From Halobaculum gomorrense (GTDB lineage Archaea > Halobacteriota > Halobacteria > Halobacteriales > Haloferacaceae): a stretch of DNA of 64,000 bases. The DNA is taken from the NCBI RefSeq assembly GCF_900129775.1, contig NZ_FQWV01000005.1, forward strand, positions 186,001-250,000, given 5' to 3'. The position numbers and the translations under genes were made by a program. Below are positions 16,995-25,595 of this stretch, one piece after another; position 1 is the stretch's first letter, and every line of letters starts with the position of its first letter. The notes beneath the pieces are model-generated. The model was not told the origin of the DNA and ran no database searches. It saw only the letters and a list, made by a program, of their open reading frames with translations.

Positions 16995-17960
16995 ATGGTC
17001 TCACCGCTGGACCGGTCCGGGCCGCCCGCGGGCACGCTCATGGCCCGCCTTGACCGACCCCGTACCGCAGACTCGACGCGCGTCGCCGTCATCGCCGACC
17101 CCCACCTCTCGACGGGCGAGGCGGGTACCTCGAAGCTGTTCGATCGGACCGAAGAGCACGTCGCCGCCGCCGTCACGGACATCGCCGAGCGCGATGTCGA
17201 CGCGACGCTGTGCGTCGGCGACATCACGAAAGACGGCGAGCAGTGGAACTTCGACCGCTTCGACGAGATCGCCGCGGACCTCGACGCGCCGTTCTACTCG
17301 ATTCCCGGGAACCACGACGTGCCGAAGGAGGGATACGACCACGAGAACCTCCCGATGGCGGAGTTCGAAGCCCGGTACACTCCCGACGGCCAAGGATTTC
17401 CGTTTCACGTCGCCGTCGGCGGGATCGACGTGATCGGCGTCAACACCGCCGGAACCGACCAGTTGCTGTACGACTCGCACGCCGGGACGGTTCCCGAAGC
17501 GCAACTCGGCGAGCTCGACGACCTCCTCGCGGACGCCGATACCCCCCTCGTGCTGGCACACCACAACCTTCCGGCGATGTCCGAGCAGGTCCACGAGCAC
17601 AAGCAACTGGCCGAGCCGGACATGTTCGTCCCCCCGGAGATGGACGATCCCGAGCCGTTCGTCGAGACGCTCGAACGCAACGACGTGCCGCTGTTGCTCA
17701 CGGGCCACCTGCACATGCCGTCGGCCGCGACCCAGGGGTCGGTCCGCGAGCTGATGATGCCGACGACGTGCTCGTTCCCGCAGGGGTACTGCCTCGTGGA
17801 TGTCGGCCCGGAGGGGATCGAGGTCCGGTTCGTGCCGGTCACGGACTTCGCCGGCATGGTCGCTGGCCACCGCGAGCGGTCGTCGGACTCGGTGACGGCG
17901 CGTGGGCTCACCGGAATGGCGGCCGTCCGACTCGCACAGTTCCCGCTGATCGAGGAGTGA
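16995..17960 (+). CDS. calcineurin-like metallophosphoesterase
   Basis: 321 residues from ATG 16995; an in-frame ATG at 17040 is also possible. All metallophosphoesterase motifs are visible: VAVIADPHLS (motif I Asp and His), LCVGDITKDG (motif II Asp), YSIPGNHD (motif III), VLAHHNLP and TGHLHMPS (motifs IV-V). The arrangement resembles CpdA/Icc-type cyclic-nucleotide phosphodiesterases and related phosphatases, which use two metal ions. The substrate is not evident. It ends one base before the start of a PfkB kinase gene, so the two are likely one transcription unit. Confidence 0.88.
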   Translation: MVSPLDRSGPPAGTLMARLDRPRTADSTRVAVIADPHLSTGEAGTSKLFDRTEEHVAAAVTDIAERDVDATLCVGDITKDGEQWNFDRFDEIAADLDAPFYSIPGNHDVPKEGYDHENLPMAEFEARYTPDGQGFPFHVAVGGIDVIGVNTAGTDQLLYDSHAGTVPEAQLGELDDLLADADTPLVLAHHNLPAMSEQVHEHKQLAEPDMFVPPEMDDPEPFVETLERNDVPLLLTGHLHMPSAATQGSVRELMMPTTCSFPQGYCLVDVGPEGIEVRFVPVTDFAGMVAGHRERSSDSVTARGLTGMAAVRLAQFPLIEE

Positions 17961-17961
17961 G

Positions 17962-19038
17962 ATGACCCGGCGCGACGCCGCGAGCACAACCGAGACGGAT
18001 CGCTCCGACGACGCCGGCGTCACCGACGCAGACACCGCCGTCCCCGCCACCGACACCGATGTCGACACCGCAGACAACACCGTCGACACGGCCGACACGG
18101 CCGACACCGCCGCCCCCGAGGTCGTCACCGTCGGCGCCGCGACGGTCGACCGGACGTACCACGTCTCGAACATCCCCGAACCCGACGGCGGCGCCTACGC
18201 CGGCACCGTCGCCGAGGCGTTCGGCGGCGTCGGCGCGAACGTCGCGCTCGCGAGCGCGCGCCTGGGCCGCGCTACCGGCCTGATCGCCCGCCTCGGCGAC
18301 GACGACGTGGGCGCCCGGGTCGCCGCCGACATCGACGCGACTCCGATCGACGACGCCCGCGTTCGGCGGAAGTTGGGGACCAGCACGCACTGCGTCATCC
18401 TCCGTGACGACGACGGGAAACGGAGCATCGTCACGGCAGGCGACTCGGCGAAACGACTCCGCTTGACCACCGCAGATCGAGCGTACCTCGCGGATGCCGA
18501 CGCCGCCTTCCTCACCGCGTACAACCCCGACGAGGTCCACCGCGACGCGATCGCGATCGCCGAGCGCGCCGACGCGCCCCCGTTCGTCTTCGATCTCTCG
18601 GGGCCGCTCGCGGAGTTAGCCGGACGAGGCGCGCGTAGGGAGACGATCGATCGATGGGTCCGGGCGGCGGACCTGTTCGTCCTCGGCGAGGTGGCCGCCG
18701 AGTCGTATCTCGGCTGCTCGGGCCGCGAAGCCGCCGAAGCGCTCCTGTCGCAGGGCGCGAACCGGGTCGCCGTGACCGCCGGCCCCGCCGGCGCGGTCCT
18801 CGCCACCGACACCGGTCTGCATGAGCTATCGGCGTTCGAGGTCCCCGTCGCCGACGAGACGGGTGCCGGCGACGCCTACGTCGCGGCGCTGATCGATCGG
18901 TGGGTACTCGGCGATGACACCCCTCGGGAAGCGGGGCGGTTCGCGGCGGCCGCCGCGGCGCTGAACGTGACCGAGGCCGGCGCTCGCGGCGGACTGGCGA
19001 CCCGGCGAGCCGTCGAGGCGTTCCTCGCCGACCGATAG
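17962..19038 (+). CDS. PfkB-family carbohydrate/nucleoside kinase
   Basis: 358 residues. After a ~50-residue low-complexity Asp/Thr/Ala leader (DTADNTVDTADTADTA), the ribokinase fold begins (VVTVGAATVDRTYHV, then the GGVGANVALASARLG signature) and ends with the catalytic PfkB signature DETGAGDAYVAALI, where the Asp is the general base. Such kinases phosphorylate sugars or nucleosides. It is coupled to a phosphoesterase gene and convergent with a BtpA-family gene 28 bases away. The acidic repeat leader is atypical for the family; translation might start further in, but no internal ATG precedes the core. Confidence 0.88.
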   Translation: MTRRDAASTTETDRSDDAGVTDADTAVPATDTDVDTADNTVDTADTADTAAPEVVTVGAATVDRTYHVSNIPEPDGGAYAGTVAEAFGGVGANVALASARLGRATGLIARLGDDDVGARVAADIDATPIDDARVRRKLGTSTHCVILRDDDGKRSIVTAGDSAKRLRLTTADRAYLADADAAFLTAYNPDEVHRDAIAIAERADAPPFVFDLSGPLAELAGRGARRETIDRWVRAADLFVLGEVAAESYLGCSGREAAEALLSQGANRVAVTAGPAGAVLATDTGLHELSAFEVPVADETGAGDAYVAALIDRWVLGDDTPREAGRFAAAAAALNVTEAGARGGLATRRAVEAFLADR

Positions 19039-19066
19039 CTCCGATCGGCCGCAACGTCGTGGGGTC

Positions 19067-19876
19067 TTATGACCGCGCGGCTTCGACGAGTTCCCGCACG
19101 CGTGCCTCCGAGACGGGCCTTCCAACGTCGCCGTCCTGCTTCAGCGCGGTGCCGACGATGACCCCGTCCGCGAGGTCGAGGATCGCCCCGACCCGCTCGG
19201 CGGTGACGCCGCTGCCGACGAGGATCGGCGTGTCGAGGTCGTTCGTGTCCCGCCGTTCGACGGCGTGTTCGAGGTCGGAACGGTCCGTCTCGCGACCGGT
19301 TCCGGTGCCGCTGACGACGACCGCATCGGCGAGCCCCCGCTCGACGCCGTCGGCGACGGACTCGGCGGTGAACCCCCTCGCCGCGATCGGCGCGGAGTGC
19401 TTCACGTCGTGATCGGCGAGGAGGGCGACGTCCGCGTCGATGCGCTCGCGCAGGCGCATCGTCTCGTGAGCGTTCCCGTCGATGACCCCCTGGTCGGTCA
19501 CGCGCGCACCCGTGTGAACGTTCACGCGGACGAAGTCGCCGCCGGCTGCCGCGGCGACCGACAGCGCGGCGTCGGCGTCGTTGCGGAGGACGTTCACGCC
19601 GACCGGTACGTCGACCGTGTCGACGACTGCCCTGGTCGCGCGCGTCATGCTCGCGACGACGTGTTTGGGTACGTCGTCAGGGTAAAACGGCGCGTCTCCG
19701 AAGTTCTCCACCATGATCGCGTCGACGCCGCCCGCGGCGAGCCGGCGGGCGTCGCGCGTCGCGGCGTCGAAGATATCCGCGCGGTCGCCGTCGTACTTCG
19801 GCGCTCCGGGGAGCGCGGGGAGGTGCACCATCCCGATCACCGGCTTCGCGCCGTCCGCGAACAGCGAGTCGAACAT
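19067..19876 (-). CDS. btpA: BtpA/SgcQ-family TIM-barrel protein
   Basis: 269 residues beginning MFDSLFADGAKPVIGMVHLP, the conserved opening of the BtpA family, followed by GGVDAIMVENFGDAPF and FVRVNVHTGARVTDQG. BtpA was named for photosystem I biogenesis in cyanobacteria, but haloarchaea lack that system, and SgcQ relatives are encoded with sugar-metabolism genes. The fold is a predicted phosphate-binding TIM barrel (VVVSGTGTG near the C-terminal side). Its proximity to a PfkB kinase suggests pentose or nucleoside metabolism; this is only contextual. Confidence 0.88.
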   Translation of the reverse strand: MFDSLFADGAKPVIGMVHLPALPGAPKYDGDRADIFDAATRDARRLAAGGVDAIMVENFGDAPFYPDDVPKHVVASMTRATRAVVDTVDVPVGVNVLRNDADAALSVAAAAGGDFVRVNVHTGARVTDQGVIDGNAHETMRLRERIDADVALLADHDVKHSAPIAARGFTAESVADGVERGLADAVVVSGTGTGRETDRSDLEHAVERRDTNDLDTPILVGSGVTAERVGAILDLADGVIVGTALKQDGDVGRPVSEARVRELVEAARS

Positions 19877-19964
19877 GTCGCCGCGTTTCGGGGGTTCTGG
19901 TGTCAGTCTGGCGGTTCGATCGGGATTCGTGTCGGAACGACGGCAGTTTCGGCGGGCGGATGTC

Positions 19965-19996
19965 GAACAAATGTATCATATATTGCTATATCGAAT
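19965..19996 (-). repeat. AT-rich near-palindromic motif, copy C
   Basis: On the minus strand it reads ATTCGATATAGCAATATATG then an AT tail ending TTTGTTC, closely matching copy A at 7096-7127. It lies on the opposite side of the dispersed repeat compared with copy A. Confidence 0.5.
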
Positions 19997-20010
19997 TCGA
20001 TTCGTCGTCA

Positions 20011-20230
20011 CGCAGAGTTTCGGAGTTTGGATTTTGATGCGTGCCTTATTTTCACGTGGTCTGTGGATGGATAGTCTTTCGTCCGGCGATTAGGCTGCAG
20101 TCGCGGAGTATGTCGCTCAGAAAAGTTTTCTGAGTGATAAAATTACGGAACCGCAAGACAGCTCCTGTTTCACAGGTCCTTCATATGAACAGAAGGCACA
20201 CATCAAAGCCATCCTCCGAGGTTGTGGTCA
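20011..20230 (+). repeat. dispersed non-coding repeat, copy 2
   Basis: Aligns along its ~220 bases with 6866-7082. The internal hairpin is perfect here: CTCAGAAAA-G-TTTTCTGAG at 20116-20134, and the equivalent in copy 1 keeps pairing with one wobble and one mismatch next to the centre. The right end is followed by a second copy of its last 16 bases (20236-20251), a 25-base tandem period. As in copy 1, the element lies 3' of a minus-strand gene (the histidine kinase, ~150 bases away). Confidence 0.75.
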
Positions 20231-20382
20231 CGTCGATCCTCCGAGGTTGTGTCACGCGGCGTCCGCGGAGCCGGTTCGACTCCGCCACGTTGCGTATCGC
20301 GGCCGGCGGGCCGCAGCCGGGACTCGAACACGACGAGCGGTGAAGGGACGAACACGAACGCCTTGCGACGAGAATGGGTCGG

Positions 20383-22005
20383 CTACGACACGAACGAATC
20401 GAGCGTTTCTTCGCGGATATCGAACCGAGCGCCGCCCTCGGCGGATTCGTCAATCTCGACCGTCCAGCCGTGCGCGTCGGCGATCCCCGCGACGACCCCG
20501 AGCCCGAGCCCAGTCCCTCCGTCCGACGAGTACCCGAACTCGAGCACGCGTTCGCGCTCGGTCTCGGAGATTCCCGCTCCGTCGTCGCTCACGGAGAAGC
20601 CGCGGCCGTCGTCGAGGTCGTCGACGGTCACCGTGATCTGCGCCTCGGCTCCCGCGCAGGATCGCGGATCCGTGTCGCCCGCCGTCGCATCGGCGACCGC
20701 GAGGCGGCCTCCGGATCCGGGGGTCGCCTCGCGATTGGGTATCCCGTGTTCGATGCTGTTCTTGAGCAGGTTCTCCAAGAGCGTGCGGATCCGAGCGGGG
20801 TCGCCGAGAACGACCGGGTCCCCGCGAACGCACAGGCGCCCCGCGGGCGCGGCGAGCGCCTCCCACGCGTCGCGCGCCGCCTCGTCGACGGACACCGGAA
20901 CGGGGTCGGCGACGGGATCGTTCACGCCTCGAAGTGACTCCAAGGAGGTGACGAGGTCGTCGAGTCGGTCGATCCCGACGCCGAGCGAGTCGAGATGCGA
21001 CCGCGACTCGTCCGCGCCCACGGGGAGCGACTCCTTCGCGAGGGTCGTCCGCCCGGTGATGAGCTGGATCGCGTTCCGCGCGTCGTGTGCGACGGCGCTC
21101 GCCAGCGACTCCAACCGGTCGCGCTCCTCGCGCAGCAGCCGCTCTCGCTCCACTTGTTCGGTCACGTCGCTCGCGATCCGGCCGGTCGTTCCCGACCCGA
21201 CGGCTGACTGCTCGGCAGGGAGGTGCACGATGTCCATGATCCGGGAGTCGCCGTCGACCTCCAGTTCGATACGATGCTCACGCGGCTCCCCGTGCTCGTC
21301 CGCCTGCTCAGCGTGACGGGTGAGTTCGGCCGCGATCGGCTCGGGAAAGAGCTCGTCGTCGGTCGCTCCGAGGATTTGCTCGCGTGGCCGACCGATCAGA
21401 TCGACGCACGCATCGTTGACCAACCGATACCGTCCGTCGTCTACCACCGCCATGGGATCGTCGCTCCGGTCGACCAACAGCCGACACCGGCTGAGGGTCC
21501 CGTCGGGCGTGCCGCGATCGGTCGACGGCACGCCGCCACCGGTCGGAACGCCCCCCGGTCGGTCGTCGCGGGTCCGATCACCGGGATGACCGCTCGCGGC
21601 GGCGGGTTCCGCACAGTCGCTGCGTTCGAGGACCGCTCGCACCCGCGACGCGAGCGTCTCGTACGGGTCGCTCTCTTCCGTTCCGACCGTCGCGGCGACG
21701 GCGACGCCCGTCGAGTCGCGGGCGGCCGCTTCGATCCCGCTATCGGCGAGCGTGACGGCTGGAACCGGTCCCCGCTCGGCTCCCAACTCCGCCAGCGGGG
21801 CGAGCGCCTCGGGGTCGGTCACCCCGGCGCCGAGCACGACGCAGTCGACCGCCCGCCCGTTCGGGCGATGCTCGACCGCCGTCGCCACGTCGGCCTCCGT
21901 CGAGACGGTCGCTGCGTCTAGCGTCGCGTGCAGTTCCCTCGTACTGCGGCCGCGTTCGGTTTCCCCGCGACCGATGTACAGCACGTGACGGCGCCGAACT
22001 GTCAT
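20383..22005 (-). CDS. orphan sensor histidine kinase with degenerate receiver-like and PAS domains
   Basis: 540 residues with no predicted membrane spans. Residues ~1-125 look like a receiver domain but the expected phospho-acceptor Asp is replaced (DCVVLGAGVTD). A PAS domain follows (~175-290: LLVDRSDDPMAVVDDGRYRL). The HisKA H-box is ASAVAHDARNAIQLI and the ATPase domain has N box LLENLLKNSIEHG, G1 VSDDGAGIS and G2 GGTGLGLGVV, so the kinase core looks intact. This matches the soluble multi-domain HTR-like kinases common in haloarchaea. No response regulator gene is adjacent, so its partner is unknown. Confidence 0.9.
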   Translation of the reverse strand: MTVRRRHVLYIGRGETERGRSTRELHATLDAATVSTEADVATAVEHRPNGRAVDCVVLGAGVTDPEALAPLAELGAERGPVPAVTLADSGIEAAARDSTGVAVAATVGTEESDPYETLASRVRAVLERSDCAEPAAASGHPGDRTRDDRPGGVPTGGGVPSTDRGTPDGTLSRCRLLVDRSDDPMAVVDDGRYRLVNDACVDLIGRPREQILGATDDELFPEPIAAELTRHAEQADEHGEPREHRIELEVDGDSRIMDIVHLPAEQSAVGSGTTGRIASDVTEQVERERLLREERDRLESLASAVAHDARNAIQLITGRTTLAKESLPVGADESRSHLDSLGVGIDRLDDLVTSLESLRGVNDPVADPVPVSVDEAARDAWEALAAPAGRLCVRGDPVVLGDPARIRTLLENLLKNSIEHGIPNREATPGSGGRLAVADATAGDTDPRSCAGAEAQITVTVDDLDDGRGFSVSDDGAGISETERERVLEFGYSSDGGTGLGLGVVAGIADAHGWTVEIDESAEGGARFDIREETLDSFVS

Positions 22006-22158
22006 CGAGGAACACGTGTTGTCGGACGTACATAATGGTGCCCATTGTGTCGGCGTCGACAGTCACACCGATGTCGCGCCGCCGGACGCCCACGCGTCCC
22101 GTGCGGGTGCACCGATCGTCTTCAGCCCTGCCTTGCCTGCGTGCACCCGGTCCCGCCG

Positions 22159-23058
22159 TCACTCAGGCGCGAGGGCGGTGTCGATGCCGCTGGCGAGCGC
22201 GATCTCGAGCGAGCGCGTCGCGCGCGTCGATTCAGCCTCATTCTCCATCAGGACGGTCTCGCTGGGGAAGAGATCCTCGCCGAGGACGAGCCCGTGGTCG
22301 CGGGCGGTTCCGCCCGTAACCGTGAGGTACACGCCGAGTCCAGTCTCGGCGATCGCCGCCTCCTCTTCTTGTCCGGGGTCGGGGTAGACGAACTCGACGC
22401 CCAAGAGCGCGTCGGTGCCGAGCACCGCCTCGACGAGCCGCTCGTAGCGCGGGGAGATGCACAGCGATCCCTCGTAGTCGGCGACGAACGACCGGTCCAG
22501 TTCGGCGCCGGCGGAGATCGTCTCGGGCGTCGCCATCAGCGTGTGCCGGACGGTATCGCCGAGGCCGGTCACCACCCGAACGTCGGTGTCGCGCGGGTCG
22601 ATTCGCGCGTTCACGTCCGAGAGGTCGGAGACACCCTCCGGCTCCAGCCCGACGACTTCCTCCAGCACGAGGTCGGCGGAGTCGAATCCCAACGCCACGT
22701 CATGGGTGCGCAGCGCGCGGAACGGCTCCTCGCGACCGACCAGACGGACCTCGCGCCCGTCGACCGATAGCCGCGCCGAGTCGAAGACGATGCGCCGCGG
22801 GTGGCCCTCGCGGTCGTCGCGCACCAGCGTGTACTCGGGACCGCTACCGTCCGGATCGCTGTAGGCCGCCAAGCGGTCGTACACGCCGCGCTGGTCGCGA
22901 TCGCTTCCCTTCGTAATCGCCTTCTCGTACCGAAGCGTCGAGGACACGTCGTCGGCCAGCGTCGCCGCGTCGTCGCCGCCGGCCGCCGCGAGCCGTTCCA
23001 GCGCGGCCTCCAGCGGTCGCCCCTTCCGAGGGACGGCGACGGAGACGGGTCTGCTCAT
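22159..23058 (-). CDS. HisG-like (ATP phosphoribosyltransferase-like) protein of unknown role
   Basis: 299 residues from ATG 23058. The opening MSRPVSVAVPRKGRPLEAAL matches the start of HisG enzymes, and the later blocks (RALRTHDVALGFDSADLVLE, VRVVTGLGDTVRHTLMATPE, FVADYEGSLCISPRYERLV) follow the two-lobed HisG/periplasmic-binding fold order. However, a ~60-residue segment around the first lobe is unlike HisG, and no histidine-pathway gene is nearby. I infer a divergent haloarchaeal HisG paralogue, possibly a ligand-binding or phosphoribosyl-transfer protein. The true hisG is expected elsewhere in the genome. Confidence 0.7.
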   Translation of the reverse strand: MSRPVSVAVPRKGRPLEAALERLAAAGGDDAATLADDVSSTLRYEKAITKGSDRDQRGVYDRLAAYSDPDGSGPEYTLVRDDREGHPRRIVFDSARLSVDGREVRLVGREEPFRALRTHDVALGFDSADLVLEEVVGLEPEGVSDLSDVNARIDPRDTDVRVVTGLGDTVRHTLMATPETISAGAELDRSFVADYEGSLCISPRYERLVEAVLGTDALLGVEFVYPDPGQEEEAAIAETGLGVYLTVTGGTARDHGLVLGEDLFPSETVLMENEAESTRATRSLEIALASGIDTALAPE

Positions 23059-23183
23059 TGACGGAACGTGGAGACCCCGGTGCAAAAGCGGCGCGTTTCC
23101 GGCACGGTCCGAACGGAACGCCCGCGGCGATGGAGCGAGGCTCATCCCGCCGGGGGCGCCGCGATACCCCTCGTGGGGTCGCG

Positions 23184-24914
23184 TTACTGCTCGTCGTCGC
23201 CGCTCTCTCCGGGACCGCCCGCGCCGGCAGCGCCGCCCGGTCCGAACACCGACGAGAGGCGCGTCCGGAACTCCTCGAACTCCTCGAGGTCGTCGTGGAC
23301 ATCCTCCAGCTCCGCGCGCATCTCTGAGAGTTCGTCGTCGACGAGCGCCGAGACCGACTCGACGTCGTCGCCGATCGACGCCAGCTCCTCGCGGACCTCC
23401 GCGACGGCCTCGTCCTCGTCGGCGACCTCCTCGGCGAGGTCGTCGAGATCCGCGCGGACCTCCGCGATCGAGGACTCGACCGACTCGGCGGTGTCGGCCA
23501 CCTCATCGCCAACGTCTCCAACCTCCTGGCCGAGGTCGTCTACCTCTCCGCCGAGGTCATCCAGTTCCCCGCGGAGGTCGTCGATCTCGTCGCGGACGGT
23601 CGCCGCCTCCTCGCTGGCGGACTGCGCGTCCTCGCGGACCGACCCGACCTCCTCGCGGAGGGAGTCGCGGTCGGCGGCCGCGTCGGCGACCTCCTCGCGC
23701 GTTTCGGCCACGTCGTCGCGCAGCTCGTCGAGGTCGGCCTGGAGCCCGTCCATCCACTCGCTGGCGAGGCCGTTCTCGTCGATGAACTCCTCCAGCGCGT
23801 TCGAGTAGGCGGCCATGTCCTCGACTTTCGACTGCAGTCGGGAGATGCGCGCGTCGACGCTCGTCGAGTGATCGAGTTCGAGTTCCTCCGTAAGTACCGC
23901 CTTGTCCTCCTCCGAGACGGTCCCCGTACGGAGCTCCTCGGCGAGTGCTGCGGCGACACCCCCCGCGGCGACGCCGCCGGCCGCACCCGCCGACGCGGTC
24001 GGGTCCTCACTGGTTGCTCCGCTTCCCGTTCGGTTCGAAGACTCGCTCAGTTCGTCTGCTCTCTCCTCGGTGCCGACCGCCTCGGGCTCCTCGAAGTCCT
24101 CGTCCGCCTCACTGGTGTCGGCGCCCTCGCCATCTGCGGCGTCCGGTTCCAGTTCCTCGGCAACGTCCGGTTCCAGTTCCTCGGCAACGTCCGGTTCCGG
24201 CTGGTCGTCGCCGACTGCGTCCCGTTCGCCCTCGATGTCGAGTGATTCGTCGGCCTCGGCGGCTTCCTCGTCGGAGAGGTCGTCGAGGAGCTCGGCGGGG
24301 GACTCGTCCGCCATCCGCGCCTCCTTCGGGGCGGAGTCGTCGTCGCTCGCGTCCGCCGCGAGGGGATCGGCCGCGTCCTCGGCGCCGAGATCCGCCTCTG
24401 CGCCCGCGAGATCGAGGCCGTCCGTGCTGTCGTCAGCCGTGCCGTCGTCGGCCGCATCGGGGGCGTCGCCGCCGGCGAGCACGTCGCGCACCGCCTGCGA
24501 GGAGTCGTCGCCGATCACGTCGGCAACATCGCCGACGGGGTCGTCGTCCTCGGCCACCTCGGCGACTGTCGGCTCCCCGAGGAATCGGTCGCCGTCGGCG
24601 GGATCGTCGGTTCGGATCCCGTACACCGTGACCACCTCCTCGCCGGCGTCGAGGCGACGCCGGTACTCGACGCGGTGGTCCTGGTACGCCGTCCAGTGCT
24701 CGGACTCGTACTCCGGGTGGAAGCCGATGCGGTCCATCGGAAACTCCTCCGGGATCTCGTCGACGAGGCGAAACTCGATCTCGCCCTCGCGGTCCGAGCG
24801 GAGGGTGAACTCGATCGCCGGGACGGGGAACTCGTCGGCGGTGAAGCGTTTCTCGACGGTGACGCCGTCTTCCTCGACGGTGACGGCGTCGGTGACATCG
24901 GGCCCCTGGCTCAT
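23184..24914 (-). CDS. large acidic coiled-coil protein with a conserved N-terminal globular domain
   Basis: 576 residues from ATG 24914. The N-terminal ~110 residues (TVEKRFTADEFPVPAIEFTL, then PMDRIGFHPEYESEHW) form a compact, probably beta-rich domain. Then comes a very acidic disordered linker (residues ~115-330) containing the tandem octapeptide EPDVAEEL, then a DTGSVS-like Gly/Ala patch and a long heptad-repeat coiled coil (~400-560, RDEIDDLRGELDDLGGEVDD style) ending in a Gly-rich tail. No transmembrane segment or catalytic motif is seen. Function unknown; the coiled coil suggests a scaffold or partition/segregation-like role. A strong TATA box supports the start. Confidence 0.85.
   Translation of the reverse strand: MSQGPDVTDAVTVEEDGVTVEKRFTADEFPVPAIEFTLRSDREGEIEFRLVDEIPEEFPMDRIGFHPEYESEHWTAYQDHRVEYRRRLDAGEEVVTVYGIRTDDPADGDRFLGEPTVAEVAEDDDPVGDVADVIGDDSSQAVRDVLAGGDAPDAADDGTADDSTDGLDLAGAEADLGAEDAADPLAADASDDDSAPKEARMADESPAELLDDLSDEEAAEADESLDIEGERDAVGDDQPEPDVAEELEPDVAEELEPDAADGEGADTSEADEDFEEPEAVGTEERADELSESSNRTGSGATSEDPTASAGAAGGVAAGGVAAALAEELRTGTVSEEDKAVLTEELELDHSTSVDARISRLQSKVEDMAAYSNALEEFIDENGLASEWMDGLQADLDELRDDVAETREEVADAAADRDSLREEVGSVREDAQSASEEAATVRDEIDDLRGELDDLGGEVDDLGQEVGDVGDEVADTAESVESSIAEVRADLDDLAEEVADEDEAVAEVREELASIGDDVESVSALVDDELSEMRAELEDVHDDLEEFEEFRTRLSSVFGPGGAAGAGGPGESGDDEQ
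24141..24198 (-). repeat. 24-bp in-frame tandem repeat (2.4 copies) inside the coiled-coil gene
   Basis: Units at 24141-24164 and 24165-24188 are identical, with a third started at 24189-24198. Each full unit encodes one copy of EPDVAEEL in the acidic linker. The perfect identity suggests recent expansion by slippage. Confidence 0.75.
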
Positions 24915-24936
24915 GGATACACCGAGCCGAGTACAG

Positions 24937-24944
24937 TATAAAAA
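24937..24944 (-). promoter_or_regulatory. TATA box for the coiled-coil gene
   Basis: TATAAAAA on the plus strand (TTTTTATA on the transcribed strand) is centred 27 bases before ATG 24914, a strong match to a haloarchaeal core promoter. Confidence 0.6.
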
Positions 24945-25006
24945 GTCACCGGGCCGATTATCGCTTCGACAGGCCGCGAGGCCGGCGCACAGCGGCCGTG
25001 GGGGGA

Positions 25007-25453
25007 CTACTCGGTGACGACGGTGACGGGCATCTCGGCGTCGAGGATGATGCGCTGGGTGTCGTCGCCGAACAGCGCCTTGCCGGTCGGCGAGCGTTTG
25101 CGTCCGGCGATGAAGACGTGATCGCAGCCGCGTCTGCGAGCCTCCGCCACCACCGTTTCGGCGCGGTCGCCGACGGTGCCGACCGTCTCGTAGTCGATGT
25201 CGACGTCCTCCAGCACCTCCCGGCCGATGTCGGAGGCGTACGCCCGCGCGCCCTCGACGGCCTGCCCGACGCTGTAGGTGGAGTCCCCCCGGGTGACCTG
25301 TGCGAGCTGTTCGCGCTGTTCGTCGTAATCGTCCTCGTCGGTGATGTGCAGCAGCGTGAGGTCGGCGCCGACGCCGGCCGCAAGTTCGCCCGCTTCGCGC
25401 GTCAACGTCTTTGCGGTCTCGGTCGGTCCGACGACTGCGAGTGCGTGGTCCAT
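25007..25453 (-). CDS. universal stress protein, UspA family
   Basis: 148 residues from ATG 25453. It opens with MDHALAVVGPTETAKTLTRE and has the UspA layout: an N-terminal beta strand and helix, VAEARRRGCDHVFIAGRKRS in the middle, and a C-terminal nucleotide-loop-like segment ending LDAEMPVTVVTE. The ATP-binding G-2x-G-9x-G(S/T) motif is degenerate (GRKRSPTGKALFGDDTQRII), so nucleotide binding is uncertain. UspA proteins help cells survive stress. A TATA-like box lies ~27 bases upstream. Its divergent neighbour is not close, so it is probably monocistronic. Confidence 0.88.
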   Translation of the reverse strand: MDHALAVVGPTETAKTLTREAGELAAGVGADLTLLHITDEDDYDEQREQLAQVTRGDSTYSVGQAVEGARAYASDIGREVLEDVDIDYETVGTVGDRAETVVAEARRRGCDHVFIAGRKRSPTGKALFGDDTQRIILDAEMPVTVVTE

Positions 25454-25474
25454 AGCGACCGAAAATCGGGAGGA

Positions 25475-25484
25475 GATAAAAAAT
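25475..25484 (-). promoter_or_regulatory. TATA-like box for the UspA gene
   Basis: The minus strand reads ATTTTTTATC, centred about 27 bases before ATG 25453. Confidence 0.5.
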
Positions 25485-25595
25485 CCCGATGGTTCGAGCG
25501 CATGTTGACACGCGCCACGGACGGCGGCCGCGATGGGCGTCGGCACGGCCGGAGATCGGCGACTCCCCGCGGAGATCGGCGTCCCCTTCGACCGG

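Larger units (their letters stand above)
19877..20382. other. AT-rich gene-free region with dispersed repeat copy 2
   Basis: About 505 bases between the btpA start and the histidine kinase stop. It holds the AT-rich near-palindrome (19965-19996, minus orientation), repeat copy 2 (20011-20230) and a duplicated 16-base block ATCCTCCGAGGTTGTG at 20211-20226 and 20236-20251. No gene is supported. Confidence 0.6.

Noticed and set aside
24141-24198. Tandem repeat considered as a CRISPR-like or regulatory repeat
   Set aside because: It is in frame, encodes EPDVAEEL in an acidic linker and has no spacers.
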